From Nocardioides lijunqiniae (GTDB lineage Bacteria > Actinomycetota > Actinomycetes > Propionibacteriales > Nocardioidaceae), in contig NZ_JACJGM010000031.1 in assembly GCF_015024225.1 (NCBI RefSeq), positions 17,518 through 81,517 of the forward strand: a DNA stretch of 64,000 nt. The letters are read 5' to 3'. Positions 9,264 through 18,521 of the stretch are shown here, in pieces; the first letter of the stretch is position 1; each line of letters opens with the position of its first letter. The translations under genes were made by a program, and so were the position numbers. The notes under the pieces are model-generated. The model did not search any database and was not told the origin of the DNA. It saw only the letters and a list, made by a program, of their open reading frames with translations.

Positions 9264-9856
9264 AGCTTCTGCTCCTTCTGGTGGGGGGTGGTGATGCTGA
9301 GTGGTGCGAGTGCTTTGGTGACTGCGGGGTGAGGCGACCCGGGGGTGAGTCGCCATTGGGAGATCCAGGGGATCGTGACCAGGTGCGGCACGGTCCCGGA
9401 CAGCTCGTGGATGCGGGTGCGGATCGCACGGGGCGGTCGGCCGGGTGCGTCGGCCGAGATGACCAGCCCGATTAGCTGCACGCCGCCTGGCACGGTCCGG
9501 ACCGTCTCGGCTGCTGCGTCGAGGCCCCGTGCGTCGCTGCGCGCGACGACGAGGACCTGCGGCGGTCCGTCCTGGGTCTCGGTGGTGACCTCGTGCTCTC
9601 CGCCGACGACCCCGACACCCGTCGCGGCTGCGAGGGAGCGGGCACCGGCGCCGCCGTGGGCGCCGATCCAGACCACCGAGGCCGACGCCGGGTCGACCCC
9701 TGCGGATTCGCCTCCAGTGCCGGTCGTGCTCTGGTTAGGGACGTCTAGCCCGAGCACCGCTTCCGTGCCGGTCGCGGCCTCGTACTCCGCGATCGAGGGC
9801 ACGTCCCAGGGACTCTTGTGGGCCGTCGAGGTGCCCTCTGCTGCTGGCCAGCTCAC
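9260..9856 (-). CDS. DUF6668-like, ParA/MinD-like P-loop remnant protein
   Basis: 198 aa from a GTG in a GTGA overlap with the upstream stop. A central segment, WIGAHGGAGARSLA (about residue 65), looks like a degenerate ParA/MinD P-loop that has lost the Lys of GKT/S, and PPQVLVVARSDARG resembles the following strand. This matches small proteins (DUF6668-like) found in actinobacterial T4SS operons just before the pilin. A scaffolding or positioning role is inference from this context. Confidence 0.65.
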   Translation of the reverse strand: MSWPAAEGTSTAHKSPWDVPSIAEYEAATGTEAVLGLDVPNQSTTGTGGESAGVDPASASVVWIGAHGGAGARSLAAATGVGVVGGEHEVTTETQDGPPQVLVVARSDARGLDAAAETVRTVPGGVQLIGLVISADAPGRPPRAIRTRIHELSGTVPHLVTIPWISQWRLTPGSPHPAVTKALAPLSITTPHQKEQKL

Positions 9857-11421
9857 TCGACCCTCACCACCGTGTTGGCCGCGCGGCACGACGAGGTGGC
9901 CGCGGTGGAGAACGTCCCCGCGGGCAGGACGACGGTCAGCCCGTAGTAGCCGCGGGCGTTGAGCTCGACGGGCTCGGCGCGAACCGTGCCGTTGCCGTTC
10001 ACGCGTCCCGTCGTGCGCTTGCGCAGCTTCGCGTCAAGGCAGCGCACGTTGTCCCGTGCGACGAAGGGGCCGTAGACCCGCACGGTGGCGTGCCCGGCGT
10101 AGGGGAGCCCCGAGGGCAGCCCACGGGTTGTGACGGTGGAGGGGAGCAGTGCTCCCGACTTCAGGGTGTTGCCGGCCTCTTCCTGAACGGCCACGGCGGG
10201 CTGGACCTTCACCGCGATGGCGCCGCCACACGCAGCGACCGACTGGTTCACCGAGTCGGCGGCGACCGCGACCGACCAGGTGTAGAACCCGGCCGAGGGT
10301 GCCGTGACCGCGGGCATGTTGTAGGTGCCGTTGCCGGTCACGGTCATGCTGCGCGCGACCACCTGCTTGGCCGCACAGGTGGTTCCCGCTGCGGTGGTGA
10401 AGGGTCCGAACAGGCGGATCGTGGCGCTGCGGGTGCCAGGCTCTCCGCCCGAGAGAGTGAAGCGCCCGGGTATCGGGCTGGTCCGCATGGCCTGTGCGGG
10501 TGACGTGATCTGGACTGTGGGACGGACGTTGATCGTGGCCACAGCGCTCGCGCTGGCTCGTCCCTTGACCCCTGCTCGCGCCACGCGTGAGACCTTTGCC
10601 CGCTTGGGCGACCGCAGGTGCAGGCGCCACTCCGGGAGGTCCTTGACGGTGGCCACCACCGCATGCCGGCCCGCGCTGGTGGCGACGAATGTCGCCACCG
10701 CCGTTCCGGCCTGGTCGGTGCGCGCCGCCTGCGTCGTCGCCCCGGGGTAGCTCAGGGTTACGGGCGCATCCTTGACCGGGCGCCCGTTGGCGCCCCTGAC
10801 ACGGACCGTCGCACGGACGGTTCCTCCCACCGCGGCGTTGGTCACGCTGACCGCCATCTTCGGAGGCCCGGCCTGGCGGCGGGACTCCTTGAGCATCGCC
10901 TTGGCGAACGAGCGCACCTTCGCGGCCTCGCCGGTCTGCTGCACACGTCGCGACGTCACGTCCCCGGAGAGCCGGTAGCGGCCTCCGACGAGAAGGTGGT
11001 CCAGGGCGATGTCGACCGCAGCTGACTGCACGTCGTAACGGAAGGTCCCGTACCTCGAGAGGATGTAGGCCGCCCGCACGGTGTCTCGTCGTGAGGCCTG
11101 CCTGCCGGCCAGGTTCCCGACCGGCCGCACGGGTCCGTAGGAGGACCGCTTGGCCTTCCTGGCCGGGTCCAGCCGGTAGACGACCTCCTTGTTCAGCTTC
11201 CGCGCGCCGATCCAGTGTCCGTCGGCGGTGCGGTTCGCATGGATCGCGAACCCCGACCAGGGCCGATCTGCCCTGCTGGGCTTGGCCGCAGCTGCACCGG
11301 CCGCCGAGGCCTGGGCCGTAGGAACCATCGCCGTCACTACCGCGGCCGCGATCGCGGCCGCCATCCCGGTCCGCAGACCCCTTGCCGCACCCATCAGCCT
11401 TGCTCCTTGTTGGTTGCTCAT
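9853..11421 (-). CDS. Secreted surface protein with thioester-domain-like N-terminus and Ig-like repeats
   Basis: 522 aa, ATG at 11421 (MSNQQG) preceded by AGGTGACGACG; the longer frame upstream is Arg-rich and overlaps the next gene. A signal peptide (about 18-45) is followed by a ~150-residue domain with RAAYILSRYG and QSAAVDIALDHLL, reminiscent of actinobacterial thioester (TED) surface domains but without the reactive Cys. An Ig-like domain (about 185-265) and two homologous C-terminal repeats, each with a RLFGPF or RVYGPF strand and paired cysteines, follow. It may be an adhesin exposed on donor cells. Confidence 0.65.
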   Translation of the reverse strand: MSNQQGARLMGAARGLRTGMAAAIAAAVVTAMVPTAQASAAGAAAAKPSRADRPWSGFAIHANRTADGHWIGARKLNKEVVYRLDPARKAKRSSYGPVRPVGNLAGRQASRRDTVRAAYILSRYGTFRYDVQSAAVDIALDHLLVGGRYRLSGDVTSRRVQQTGEAAKVRSFAKAMLKESRRQAGPPKMAVSVTNAAVGGTVRATVRVRGANGRPVKDAPVTLSYPGATTQAARTDQAGTAVATFVATSAGRHAVVATVKDLPEWRLHLRSPKRAKVSRVARAGVKGRASASAVATINVRPTVQITSPAQAMRTSPIPGRFTLSGGEPGTRSATIRLFGPFTTAAGTTCAAKQVVARSMTVTGNGTYNMPAVTAPSAGFYTWSVAVAADSVNQSVAACGGAIAVKVQPAVAVQEEAGNTLKSGALLPSTVTTRGLPSGLPYAGHATVRVYGPFVARDNVRCLDAKLRKRTTGRVNGNGTVRAEPVELNARGYYGLTVVLPAGTFSTAATSSCRAANTVVRVE

Positions 11422-11441
11422 CGTCGTCACCTGTTCTCGGC

Positions 11442-12509
11442 TCAGTTCGGGACCGGGGCGTCCGGGCCGGGGTTGCCCGGGTCGACCGGTGAGTCCGGCC
11501 CCCCGCCGCCGTTCCCGTCGTCGCCGCCGTTTCCACCGCCGCCGCCCTCGGACCCGACGCTGGAGCCGCCGTAATCGGGCGTCTCGGGGTAGTACGGCTG
11601 CTCGGGCTCCGGTGGGGCTGGGGGAGCGGGCGGGGGTGCCGGTGCTGTCACCCGCACGCGCCCGACCACGGCATCCGCGCCGCTCACGGTGACCCGCCAC
11701 CGGTAGGTGCCGGCCGGCAGGTCAGTCAGCCTGATCTGTTGCCCGCGCTTGGTCAGGCGAACGGTGCGCTGCAGCGGCTTTCCGCCCTCTTGGCCGGTTC
11801 GCACGAGGACCACCCGCGCCCGCGCCGGCAGCTCGTTGGAGGTGACCGTCAGGCGGACCCGTTTCACACTGCCGTCAGCCCGCACGTTCACCACCGGCTT
11901 CGGTTCGAGCACCGCACCCGCGATCGCCTGGAGCGGCTCCGGGCGCTCGGGCAGCGGCGTAGTCTTCTCAGTTGGCTCGCCCGCGCTCGACATGTGAGGG
12001 TCCTGGCCGCCGACGTCGACGCCACCCATCAGCAGTGCGGTCCCGACCGTCGCAACCACTGCCAAGCTGGCCCCGATGCTGACCAGCGTCACTCCTCGAG
12101 GACTCGTCCGCCCAGCCGTTGAGCTGCTCACCGGAGCGCTCGCCGCCTTCGGTGCCGGCTTGACCCGGCCGGCCCGCTTCGGGACCGCCGCCGGCTCTGA
12201 GACCTTCGGCCGCTCCGGGGCTACCGCTGCTGGCTCGGTCTCCTGAATGTCGGACACCGACCCGTCCGGGTGCACCAGAAGAGAGGTCTGCCCGGTGGGG
12301 TCCTTCGCTAGTGCCCGCACCGGCCGCTGCAGCACCTGGGCAACCCGCGTGGCCGCGGCGTGGACCCCGGCCACGTACAGGTCCGTTCCCTCCGCGATCA
12401 CGACCGGTTGTCCGTTCATGGTCACCGTCCCGGCGTCGGGGTCGACCTCGATCAGCGCGACCGGGTGAGCTGGCACCTGGCCGGAGTGCTCTGGACGTTC
12501 ACTACTCAC
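11442..12509 (-). CDS. Single-pass membrane protein, first gene of the conjugation operon
   Basis: 355 aa from GTG at 12509, preceded by AGGGAGCTGCT. The cytoplasmic N-terminal ~80 residues form a compact domain (VALIEVDPDAGTVTMNGQ), then an Ala/Pro linker, one transmembrane helix (about 140-165) and an extracytoplasmic β-rich domain (about 205-295). A Pro/Gly-rich tail ends the protein. The family was not recognised. As the first gene behind the long upstream region it probably receives the operon promoter. Confidence 0.65.
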   Translation of the reverse strand: MSSERPEHSGQVPAHPVALIEVDPDAGTVTMNGQPVVIAEGTDLYVAGVHAAATRVAQVLQRPVRALAKDPTGQTSLLVHPDGSVSDIQETEPAAVAPERPKVSEPAAVPKRAGRVKPAPKAASAPVSSSTAGRTSPRGVTLVSIGASLAVVATVGTALLMGGVDVGGQDPHMSSAGEPTEKTTPLPERPEPLQAIAGAVLEPKPVVNVRADGSVKRVRLTVTSNELPARARVVLVRTGQEGGKPLQRTVRLTKRGQQIRLTDLPAGTYRWRVTVSGADAVVGRVRVTAPAPPPAPPAPPEPEQPYYPETPDYGGSSVGSEGGGGGNGGDDGNGGGGPDSPVDPGNPGPDAPVPN

Positions 12510-13157
12510 AGCAGCTCCCTTGCAGCACAGCCCGCGTTCGGGTGGTGCTCGTTCTTGGTGTTGCCCACCTCTGTAGGCACCGATGGACCGTGAGAGGCGC
12601 GCCCACCGACCGGGCCACTAGCTGGCAGTCCGACCCTTGTTCGCCCTCCCCGGGTAGCAGAGATGACGGGCCGGAAAGCCGGTGGAGTGCAACCCCTGGG
12701 ACCGTGCGGCCGGGTGAGGAGATAAGCGAGCCCGCGAGCGCCGATCCTGGCGTCACGGCGTGCAGGGCAGGGTTGCGCGGAACCGGCGCGGCCCAGAATC
12801 GATAGCCCGGGGAGGAGAACACCAACGAGCACAGCGCCGCCGTCAGACGGCACCAATTCACGGACGCCAGTCCGCGGTCGTTCCACACGCGAGCCCTGCG
12901 GAGGCTCGACGGTAAATAGCTCGTACTCGTGCTCTTCACAACTCCCCCGATGGAGTCCTGTAGAACCGCCTGCTCGGTCTCCCAAGAGGGCGGATGACGA
13001 CTGTAAATCCAGACCCGACGTCCCGTACATGGGTTCGAGCCGGCTAGTTACACGGTTGTTAGCGCTACGCTAGCATTTCGCCAGATTAAATCGGATGACC
13101 TAAGGGGAGCTACGTGGTCTGCGCACCTCACCCGAGCCACTGCGGCACAATGCGTGC
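12510..13157. promoter_or_regulatory. Long intergenic region between conjugation operon and its divergent regulator
   Basis: About 650 bp with no convincing gene; the open frames here have Arg/Pro-rich shadow composition. The right end is noticeably more AT-rich than the surroundings (13050-13115) and holds an imperfect dyad. It likely contains the divergent promoters for the conjugation operon and the small winged-helix protein. Exact -35/-10 boxes were not assigned. Confidence 0.5.
13057..13075. promoter_or_regulatory. Imperfect 19-bp dyad, candidate operator
   Basis: TGTTAGCG, spacer CTA, CGCTAGCA: 7 of 8 arm positions pair. It lies about 80 bp upstream of the small winged-helix gene and upstream of the conjugation operon, a logical place for autoregulation by that protein. 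Binding is inference. Confidence 0.4.
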
Positions 13158-13475
13158 GTGCCGCGCATCGTTCGTCTCTCCGTGGAGACCCCGATGACGG
13201 TGCACGACGCGACGGAGGCGTTCGGATCAGATCTGCGGGTGAACCTGATCCGGCACTACCGGACCAGTCCTGGGCCCCAGCGGTCAGCCGTCGAGGCTTT
13301 AGGTGCGAACTCCCAGGCGGTCTCGCACAACACGCGCATTCTGGTCGCGTCTGGGGTGGTAGTCGTCGAGGACAGTGACGACAAACGGTCCCCGGTCTGT
13401 CGTGTCGACGAGGTCCGATTGCGTGAGCTGATCGAGGCGCTAGGCACGTTTACCGCCGGTAGCGCGTCGGAGTGA
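13158..13475 (+). CDS. Small winged-helix (ArsR/MarR-like) DNA-binding protein
   Basis: 105 aa from GTG. The pattern DLRVNLIRHYRTSPGPQ, then SAVEALGANSQAVSHNTRILVASGVVVVED, is a winged helix: recognition helix around residues 50-65 and a β-wing ending at about residue 80. Length is typical of plasmid-borne ArsR-like repressors; no metal-binding Cys are present. Divergent to the conjugation operon, so a likely transfer regulator. Confidence 0.7.
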   Translation: MPRIVRLSVETPMTVHDATEAFGSDLRVNLIRHYRTSPGPQRSAVEALGANSQAVSHNTRILVASGVVVVEDSDDKRSPVCRVDEVRLRELIEALGTFTAGSASE

Positions 13476-13646
13476 GGCGTTAGCCGTCGTCCACATCCGT
13501 CCCGATGGGGATCATCATGTCGCAATGTCCGCTCATTGGCGGTTCCGGTCACTGGCGGAAACGCTCGGTCGCGGCGGAATGGGGCACCTCCAGTGCGCGC
13601 TCAGCGGCAAGAGAGTGAGGCGCCGGACGTCAGTTCCGGTCGCCGG

Positions 13647-14321
13647 TCAGGGCTCCGCAAGCGTTAGATCAATGCTTCGAAGCCTGCCTTGCTCGTCAGC
13701 GGCGAGGACCAGCGCGAAGTCTCCTGCGCACGTTCGCCTGCTTGCGATGGGTCTGAGAACAACGAGGCGTCCACGAGGTAGTGGCCCTGTCCTCTCGGGG
13801 GCACACGTGACGTCGCGGTACTCACCTGAGTAGACGAGTGAGGCGGCGTTCGTGGCCGCGGTGGTGATGGGACTGAGGAGGTCCACCGGACACGACGAAG
13901 CGCCGTAGCCATTCCAGTCGGCCGGACAGATTTTCCAGATCCTTCGCATCGACAGGGCGGCGATGATGTCGTCGATCGATACGACGGGCTGACCGCCAAG
14001 CGACATGGAGACCGATTCCCAATGCGGGAACGTGTCCGAGGCGCCGACCGCGTAGGCGACAAATTGCTCGACCAGCCGCGCGAGATCTGTGGCGACCGGA
14101 TCTTGATCGTCTTGCACTAGGAGCGGCCGCGGGGAGGCGGACCAGGGAGCAGGCAGTCGGGTCGAGGTCGGTCGGGGAGACGAGCTCGGCCGCCGCTCCG
14201 ACGATAAGTCATCGTCCGAGCCCGCCTCACCCTCGGATGTCGCGGTTCCACAGCCGGTGGCAAGGACGCCAACGAACAGCGTTGTGGCAGCCAGCGCCAA
14301 GGCGCCCCGCACGACATTCAT
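13647..14321 (-). CDS. Putative lipoprotein of unknown function
   Basis: 224 aa from MNVVRG; the longer frame adds 30 His/Ser-rich residues before the signal peptide. A hydrophobic segment ends in the lipobox LATGC (Cys at about residue 24), followed by an acidic Ser/Pro linker to about residue 65. The mature part has four further cysteines (around KICPADW, SSCPVD, DVTCAPE and RRTCAGD), possibly two disulfides. Not recognised. Confidence 0.65.
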   Translation of the reverse strand: MNVVRGALALAATTLFVGVLATGCGTATSEGEAGSDDDLSSERRPSSSPRPTSTRLPAPWSASPRPLLVQDDQDPVATDLARLVEQFVAYAVGASDTFPHWESVSMSLGGQPVVSIDDIIAALSMRRIWKICPADWNGYGASSCPVDLLSPITTAATNAASLVYSGEYRDVTCAPERTGPLPRGRLVVLRPIASRRTCAGDFALVLAADEQGRLRSIDLTLAEP

Positions 14322-14362
14322 GTGCCTGTGACTCCTAGACAGCGCAAAGTGTTGCGCATGAT

Positions 14363-14386
14363 CGCACTCATCGGCAGAAGAGTGCG
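14363..14386 (-). repeat. Hairpin repeat, reverse-oriented copy
   Basis: Perfect 7-bp arms CGCACTC and GAGTGCG around a 10-nt loop. Read on the minus strand it carries TTCTGCCGATGAG, the second half of the repeat family seen between the small genes at 33-36 and 47-49.5 kb. It lies in the gap between the lipoprotein and PIN genes and is the only copy seen in this orientation. Confidence 0.6.
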
Positions 14387-14486
14387 TCCGGTTCGCGGTG
14401 GAATGACTCACTCGCGCGCCGACCGATTGCTAGTCGACCCGGGCTCAGTCTTACCCGCCCGGAAGGTCCGGCTTCACGTTCGTCGA

Positions 14487-15005
14487 TCACGTACCCCGTT
14501 CGGCGAACCCCTCGGCCCGTAGGAAGTCATGGAACCCGACGTGCCCGATCGCAAACTCCTGGCAGACGTTCGGGATCTTCGGTCGGGCAGCCCGGTGCTG
14601 CTTCTGGGATTCCAGTGAGATCACGGCTAGCCCTCGCGCCTTCGCCAGTGACATGACTTCGAGGTCACCAAGCCGATTCACGTCCAAGCCGTAGGCCGGG
14701 TACCGATTGACGGTGTCCTTTGCTGCGATGAGCTGGGCATCGCTGTCGACGTCCTGGAAGACGTACTTATGGTTGTGCAGCCACGCCTTCATGCGTTCGA
14801 TCCGCTCCCACTTCTTGAGCTCGGTCTCCACCCGTCGAGCCGCTATGACGCGTCCGGCCCTGATCGCGGCCTCGAGGAAGGTCCACTGCGGACCGAACAC
14901 GTCGACGGGGTACAACTCGGCATCTCCGTCGCCCAGGAAGCTCACGACGACGTTGGTGTCGATCGAGTATTTCGCCTCCGCTTCAAAGAGCGCTTCCTGG
15001 ACCAT
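14487..15005 (-). CDS. PIN-domain protein (DUF4411-like), toxin-like partner of ImmA/IrrE
   Basis: 172 aa. A PIN fold is visible from the first acidic motif, YSIDTNVVVSFLGDGD (Asp about residue 16), a conserved Glu in VETELKKWE, and the distal acidic site in RLGDLEVMSLAKARG. These residues form the Mg-dependent RNase active site of the family. It follows an ImmA/IrrE-type gene by 8 nt in the same direction, an arrangement known for DUF4411 toxin-antitoxin-like pairs. Acts in the cytoplasm, presumably on RNA. Confidence 0.75.
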   Translation of the reverse strand: MVQEALFEAEAKYSIDTNVVVSFLGDGDAELYPVDVFGPQWTFLEAAIRAGRVIAARRVETELKKWERIERMKAWLHNHKYVFQDVDSDAQLIAAKDTVNRYPAYGLDVNRLGDLEVMSLAKARGLAVISLESQKQHRAARPKIPNVCQEFAIGHVGFHDFLRAEGFAERGT

Positions 15006-15013
15006 CTCCAGCC

Positions 15014-16213
15014 TCAGTCGCCGGCGACGAGATCATGCACGAAATTGCCGACGTTGTGTTCGCCCACGCCAAGCAGAACGCTGGCGTCCTGTCTGTCGAC
15101 GAACCCCTCGGTCATGGCATTCACGACCCGGTGCGCGAACATCCGTCCGATCCTGTTGATCGCCACGGTGTAGTAGGTCGGACCGCCGCTTGAGGACTTG
15201 CCGCCACCGGTCTTGCGGCGCCCGGCCCGGCGGGCCTCGATCGCGTCGTAGGCGTCCTGAGAAATGATGTGGCGGTCGCGCAGGGCGATCAGCAGTGCCT
15301 GCTGCGAAACATGCGCCCGGTTGCTCATCGTCTTAAGCGCGGCATCGGCAGCATCGTCGCCGCCTGCGAAGGCACCGGGCGTCCAGAGACGGTCAAGCAG
15401 GTCCCTCGGCAACAAGACGCCCGCGGCGACCTGATTGCAGTAGCGCTCCACATCGCCGTGGTCGAGCAGGTCGCAGATCCCGGTGGAGTGGAGGGTGACG
15501 TGGCAGTACTCGTGCAGGGCCGAGAAGATCCGCGGATGTGAGTCGTCCTTGGTGCTCACCACGATGACCGCCTGGTCGTCGAGGACCTTGCTGAAGGCCC
15601 GCACCGTCGGGTCCTTCAAGCTGCGCTGGGAGACATAGACGCCGCGGGCGTTGAGCGCGGCGACCCAGAGCCGGAGCGCCGCATACTCGTCCTTCGCCTC
15701 GAGCTGCTCGTCGACCGATACGCCGAGGAGCGCACGGATCTCCGTAGCCAGCCGTTCGGCCGGCCAGCCCTCTGGTGGCACTCTCGGCACCTGGTAGCCC
15801 TCGCCCGGGAACAGGTCGGCAGCCGCTGCGAGCATCAGATCCGCCATCTGCAGCTCGGCGAGTAGCTCGGGTGAGAGCGAGACGCGCTGGTTGGCATAGG
15901 TGCGGTTGTCGCTCCCAGCGTTGGGATACACCTCGGCCTGGTCGATCAGCAGGTAGGACCATGGCCGGCCGAAGACCTTGGCGAGCTTCACCAGGTCGTC
16001 GAACTCCACATCCTGGTCGGCGGCCAGCAAGTCGTGCGGCCGGACGACGGTGGTGACCCGCTCGGCCAGTGCGTCGGCGTCCATGTGTCGGTTCGCGAGC
16101 AGGCTGCTGACCCGGATAGCACTGACGCGGACCTTCGGCGTGGTCCGACAGTAGGGCTTAGTTCCGGCGGTTACCGGCAAATCGTGGGGCTCGGCGCCCG
16201 GACTGATTCCCAT
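15014..16213 (-). CDS. ImmA/IrrE-type zinc metallopeptidase
   Basis: About 399 aa if started at the ATG at 16213. Two other in-frame starts exist, and there is no clear ribosome site, so the start is uncertain; the longest form would overlap the divergent gene at 16258. The N-terminal region (about 30-95) resembles the degenerate helix-turn-helix of COG2856 proteins, and the zinc motif HEYCH is at about residues 234-238 with a downstream VERYCNQVAAGVLLP (Glu about 256). Such proteins cleave repressors or act as antitoxin-side regulators. It pairs with the downstream PIN gene. Confidence 0.78.
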   Translation of the reverse strand: MGISPGAEPHDLPVTAGTKPYCRTTPKVRVSAIRVSSLLANRHMDADALAERVTTVVRPHDLLAADQDVEFDDLVKLAKVFGRPWSYLLIDQAEVYPNAGSDNRTYANQRVSLSPELLAELQMADLMLAAAADLFPGEGYQVPRVPPEGWPAERLATEIRALLGVSVDEQLEAKDEYAALRLWVAALNARGVYVSQRSLKDPTVRAFSKVLDDQAVIVVSTKDDSHPRIFSALHEYCHVTLHSTGICDLLDHGDVERYCNQVAAGVLLPRDLLDRLWTPGAFAGGDDAADAALKTMSNRAHVSQQALLIALRDRHIISQDAYDAIEARRAGRRKTGGGKSSSGGPTYYTVAINRIGRMFAHRVVNAMTEGFVDRQDASVLLGVGEHNVGNFVHDLVAGD

Positions 16214-16257
16214 CGGCGGAGTGCCGTACTTCTGTCGGTCCTTGATGATCAAATGGC

Positions 16258-17022
16258 ATGGTGACAGCAGACGTTCGGCGAGCGGCGCTCGCATACCTGG
16301 GAAGCGGAGCAGATCCTCGCTTCAGTCGGCACTACGCCGTGGCCAATGTCGGGCAGCAGACCGGCTGCTCGGAGACCGAGGTGTGGGAGGCCCTCTGGGG
16401 GCTGGTGGGGGAGCGTCTCATCTACCTCGACACCGCAGGCCAGCAGTCGAGCACGGACAACTGGCGCTGGTGTCTCTCGGCCGATGGCCGGAAGGTCATC
16501 AAGGGCGGCACCTGGGAGCCCCGCGACCCGGAGGGCTACCTCGCGCGGATCCGACGCGAGGTCCCTGACCTGGATGGGCTGGTCGAGCTCTACCTCGTCG
16601 AGGCCTTGCAGTCCTTCAACGGACGTTGCTACCTCGCGACGTCGGTCATGCTCGGCGTCGCTGCTGAGCGCGCCTTCCTCGTGATGGCGGAGTCATACGC
16701 CGCCTCATCGGTGGCGGGCGCACCCGCCATTGCGAGAGAGCTCGCGAAGCCGCGCGGCAACTACTTCGCGCTCTGGACAGAGTTCCGCAAGCGCATCGAG
16801 CCCATCCGACAGGATTTGCCGAATGGGCTCGCCGATGCCCTCACGCTTGACGCCATCGCCGACCTGATCCGAACGACTCGCAATGAAGTGGGCCATCCGA
16901 CGGGGCGCCGAATCGACGAAGACACCGCTCGTGTCCACCTCACGATTGCGCCCGTCTACCTGCGCAAGATGCAGTTGCTCTCCGCCCACTTCGCTGGCAC
17001 GCCCGCGGGAGAGAGCGCATGA
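16258..17022 (+). CDS. wHTH-like + DUF4145-like protein, first gene of helicase/nuclease cassette
   Basis: 254 aa from ATG. The first ~85 residues look like a winged helix (SETEVWEALWGLVGERLIYLD then a short wing). The C-terminal ~150 residues (MLGVAAERAFLVMAES … RNEVGHPTGRRID) resemble DUF4145/HEPN-like helical domains often found in restriction and defence operons. The stop overlaps the next start (ATGA). Function not known; it could sense or bridge nucleic acid for the downstream nuclease and helicase. Confidence 0.6.
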   Translation: MVTADVRRAALAYLGSGADPRFSRHYAVANVGQQTGCSETEVWEALWGLVGERLIYLDTAGQQSSTDNWRWCLSADGRKVIKGGTWEPRDPEGYLARIRREVPDLDGLVELYLVEALQSFNGRCYLATSVMLGVAAERAFLVMAESYAASSVAGAPAIARELAKPRGNYFALWTEFRKRIEPIRQDLPNGLADALTLDAIADLIRTTRNEVGHPTGRRIDEDTARVHLTIAPVYLRKMQLLSAHFAGTPAGESA

Positions 17023-18521
17023 GTCAGCTGCCGATCCCGGTCCACGTTGGCTTCGGGCCGCCGGCGTCGTGGGACGACATCGAGGCGCGGCAGAAGGAGG
17101 TCGGAGAGGACGCTGCTCCTTCGCTGCAACAGCGCCGCCCTGCACTCGCTCAGCCGGACCTGGATTGGGATGGCTTGGGCTTCGAGCCGCGTTGGGTGGG
17201 CTTCGACACCGCTGACTGCGTGGTGGCGCTCCACCCGAGCATCTACTCCGGACAAGGAGCCGACGAGTTCGACCGATTCCGTCAGGGGGCCGCGATTAGG
17301 GGCGAGACGGCGCTCGTTATCAGCCCGATCGGCAAGCTCAACGAAGGCGACACCCGAAGCATCTTCGGACCAAGTGACTCGATCTACCTCGGTCAATTCA
17401 ACTCTCGGATCAGCGGCGTGCCACTCGGCAAGGGCGCGAGTGTCCGCGCCGCCGATCATCTGGGCGACGCCGATGGCTTGCTCGCTCTTCGACTGCTGAG
17501 CTGCAACCCCGCCCCGTCTTGGTGGAAGCTGTCACTCGAAGGGATACCTGTCCAGGAGCACGGCGGATCGGCGTATCGCGCGGCACGTGACCAGCCGGCG
17601 CACCGCCCAGCACAGGGGAGCCTCGAGCCGATCATCGTGACCGAGCTCGGCGAGCCAGTTGTGGCCGCATGGGTCTCGCCCGACGGCGTTGAGCGGCGCT
17701 ACGTGGCGCCCTTCCAGACGCCCTGGCCGGTACTGCTGAAGTGGCTGCTTGAGCAGGGGATGCCAGAATTCGTACCCGGCGCAATGCGCCGAGCACGGCG
17801 TCAACTTGCAAGCGACACCAGCCTGATGACGCGCCGCGAGCGGGAAGCGCGCTCGGCTCTCGTTGAGCTTGAGACTGACTACGCCACTCGATGGTCCGAC
17901 CTTGAGCGCGAGCTTGAGGAGTCGCAGAGCGCGGCGTCCGTGGTGAGGGAGGGGCTGCTCTACGGCGCCGGTGGGGTGCTCGTCGACGCAGTACGAGCGG
18001 TGCTGGAGTCGGCCGACGTGGCGGTCGTGGATCTCGACGAGGAGCTTGGGGGCACCAAGAACGCCGACCTGTTGTGCAGCTACGGCGGTCGCGTCCGGCT
18101 GGTCGAGGTCAAGTCCGCCAGCGGGCCCGCTCCGGAGCGCGCCTACCAGGACCTAGTTCGCCACCTCAGAGAGTGGCACCAGCTACCAGCCAGCACGCCG
18201 GTGGACGGTGGCGCGCTGGTGATTAACCACCAGCACCGGCTGGCACCGGGTGAGCGTAGGCAGAAGCCGTACGAGCGCCCGGAGTTCCTCGCTGCGCAGA
18301 CGGAGCCCGTAATCACCACCCTGGCCCTCTTTGAGGCTTGGCGCGAAGAGGATGCGGACGCGGTCCGCCGGTTGCTATTTCAAGACTTGGCTGGACCTGC
18401 GAGGTCTTCCCTAGACGGCTTGGACGGCGACGTCGCGGAGCCTCCGATCAAGAGCGAGGCATCAGTCGACCGCAAGGGCAGATGGTTGCAGCGCCGCCGC
18501 ACCACTGCACCACCCGACTGA
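17019..18521 (+). CDS. PD-(D/E)XK nuclease-fold protein
   Basis: 500 aa. The N-terminal ~270 residues are unfamiliar. A coiled-coil-like stretch (about 275-305) leads into a C-terminal nuclease fold: GAGGVLVDAVRAVLES, then NADLL (Asp350) and VRLVEVKSA (Glu363, Lys365), the classic D…ExK active site, followed by QDLVRHLREW and VINHQHRLAPGERR. This is the layout of PD-(D/E)XK DNases seen in restriction and defence loci. Translationally coupled to the preceding gene; the helicase follows after 160 bp. Confidence 0.72.
   Translation: MSQLPIPVHVGFGPPASWDDIEARQKEVGEDAAPSLQQRRPALAQPDLDWDGLGFEPRWVGFDTADCVVALHPSIYSGQGADEFDRFRQGAAIRGETALVISPIGKLNEGDTRSIFGPSDSIYLGQFNSRISGVPLGKGASVRAADHLGDADGLLALRLLSCNPAPSWWKLSLEGIPVQEHGGSAYRAARDQPAHRPAQGSLEPIIVTELGEPVVAAWVSPDGVERRYVAPFQTPWPVLLKWLLEQGMPEFVPGAMRRARRQLASDTSLMTRREREARSALVELETDYATRWSDLERELEESQSAASVVREGLLYGAGGVLVDAVRAVLESADVAVVDLDEELGGTKNADLLCSYGGRVRLVEVKSASGPAPERAYQDLVRHLREWHQLPASTPVDGGALVINHQHRLAPGERRQKPYERPEFLAAQTEPVITTLALFEAWREEDADAVRRLLFQDLAGPARSSLDGLDGDVAEPPIKSEASVDRKGRWLQRRRTTAPPD

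Noticed and set aside
12502..13030. Frames upstream of the conjugation operon as genes
   Set aside because: No start context or recognisable protein; the area is better explained as a control region.
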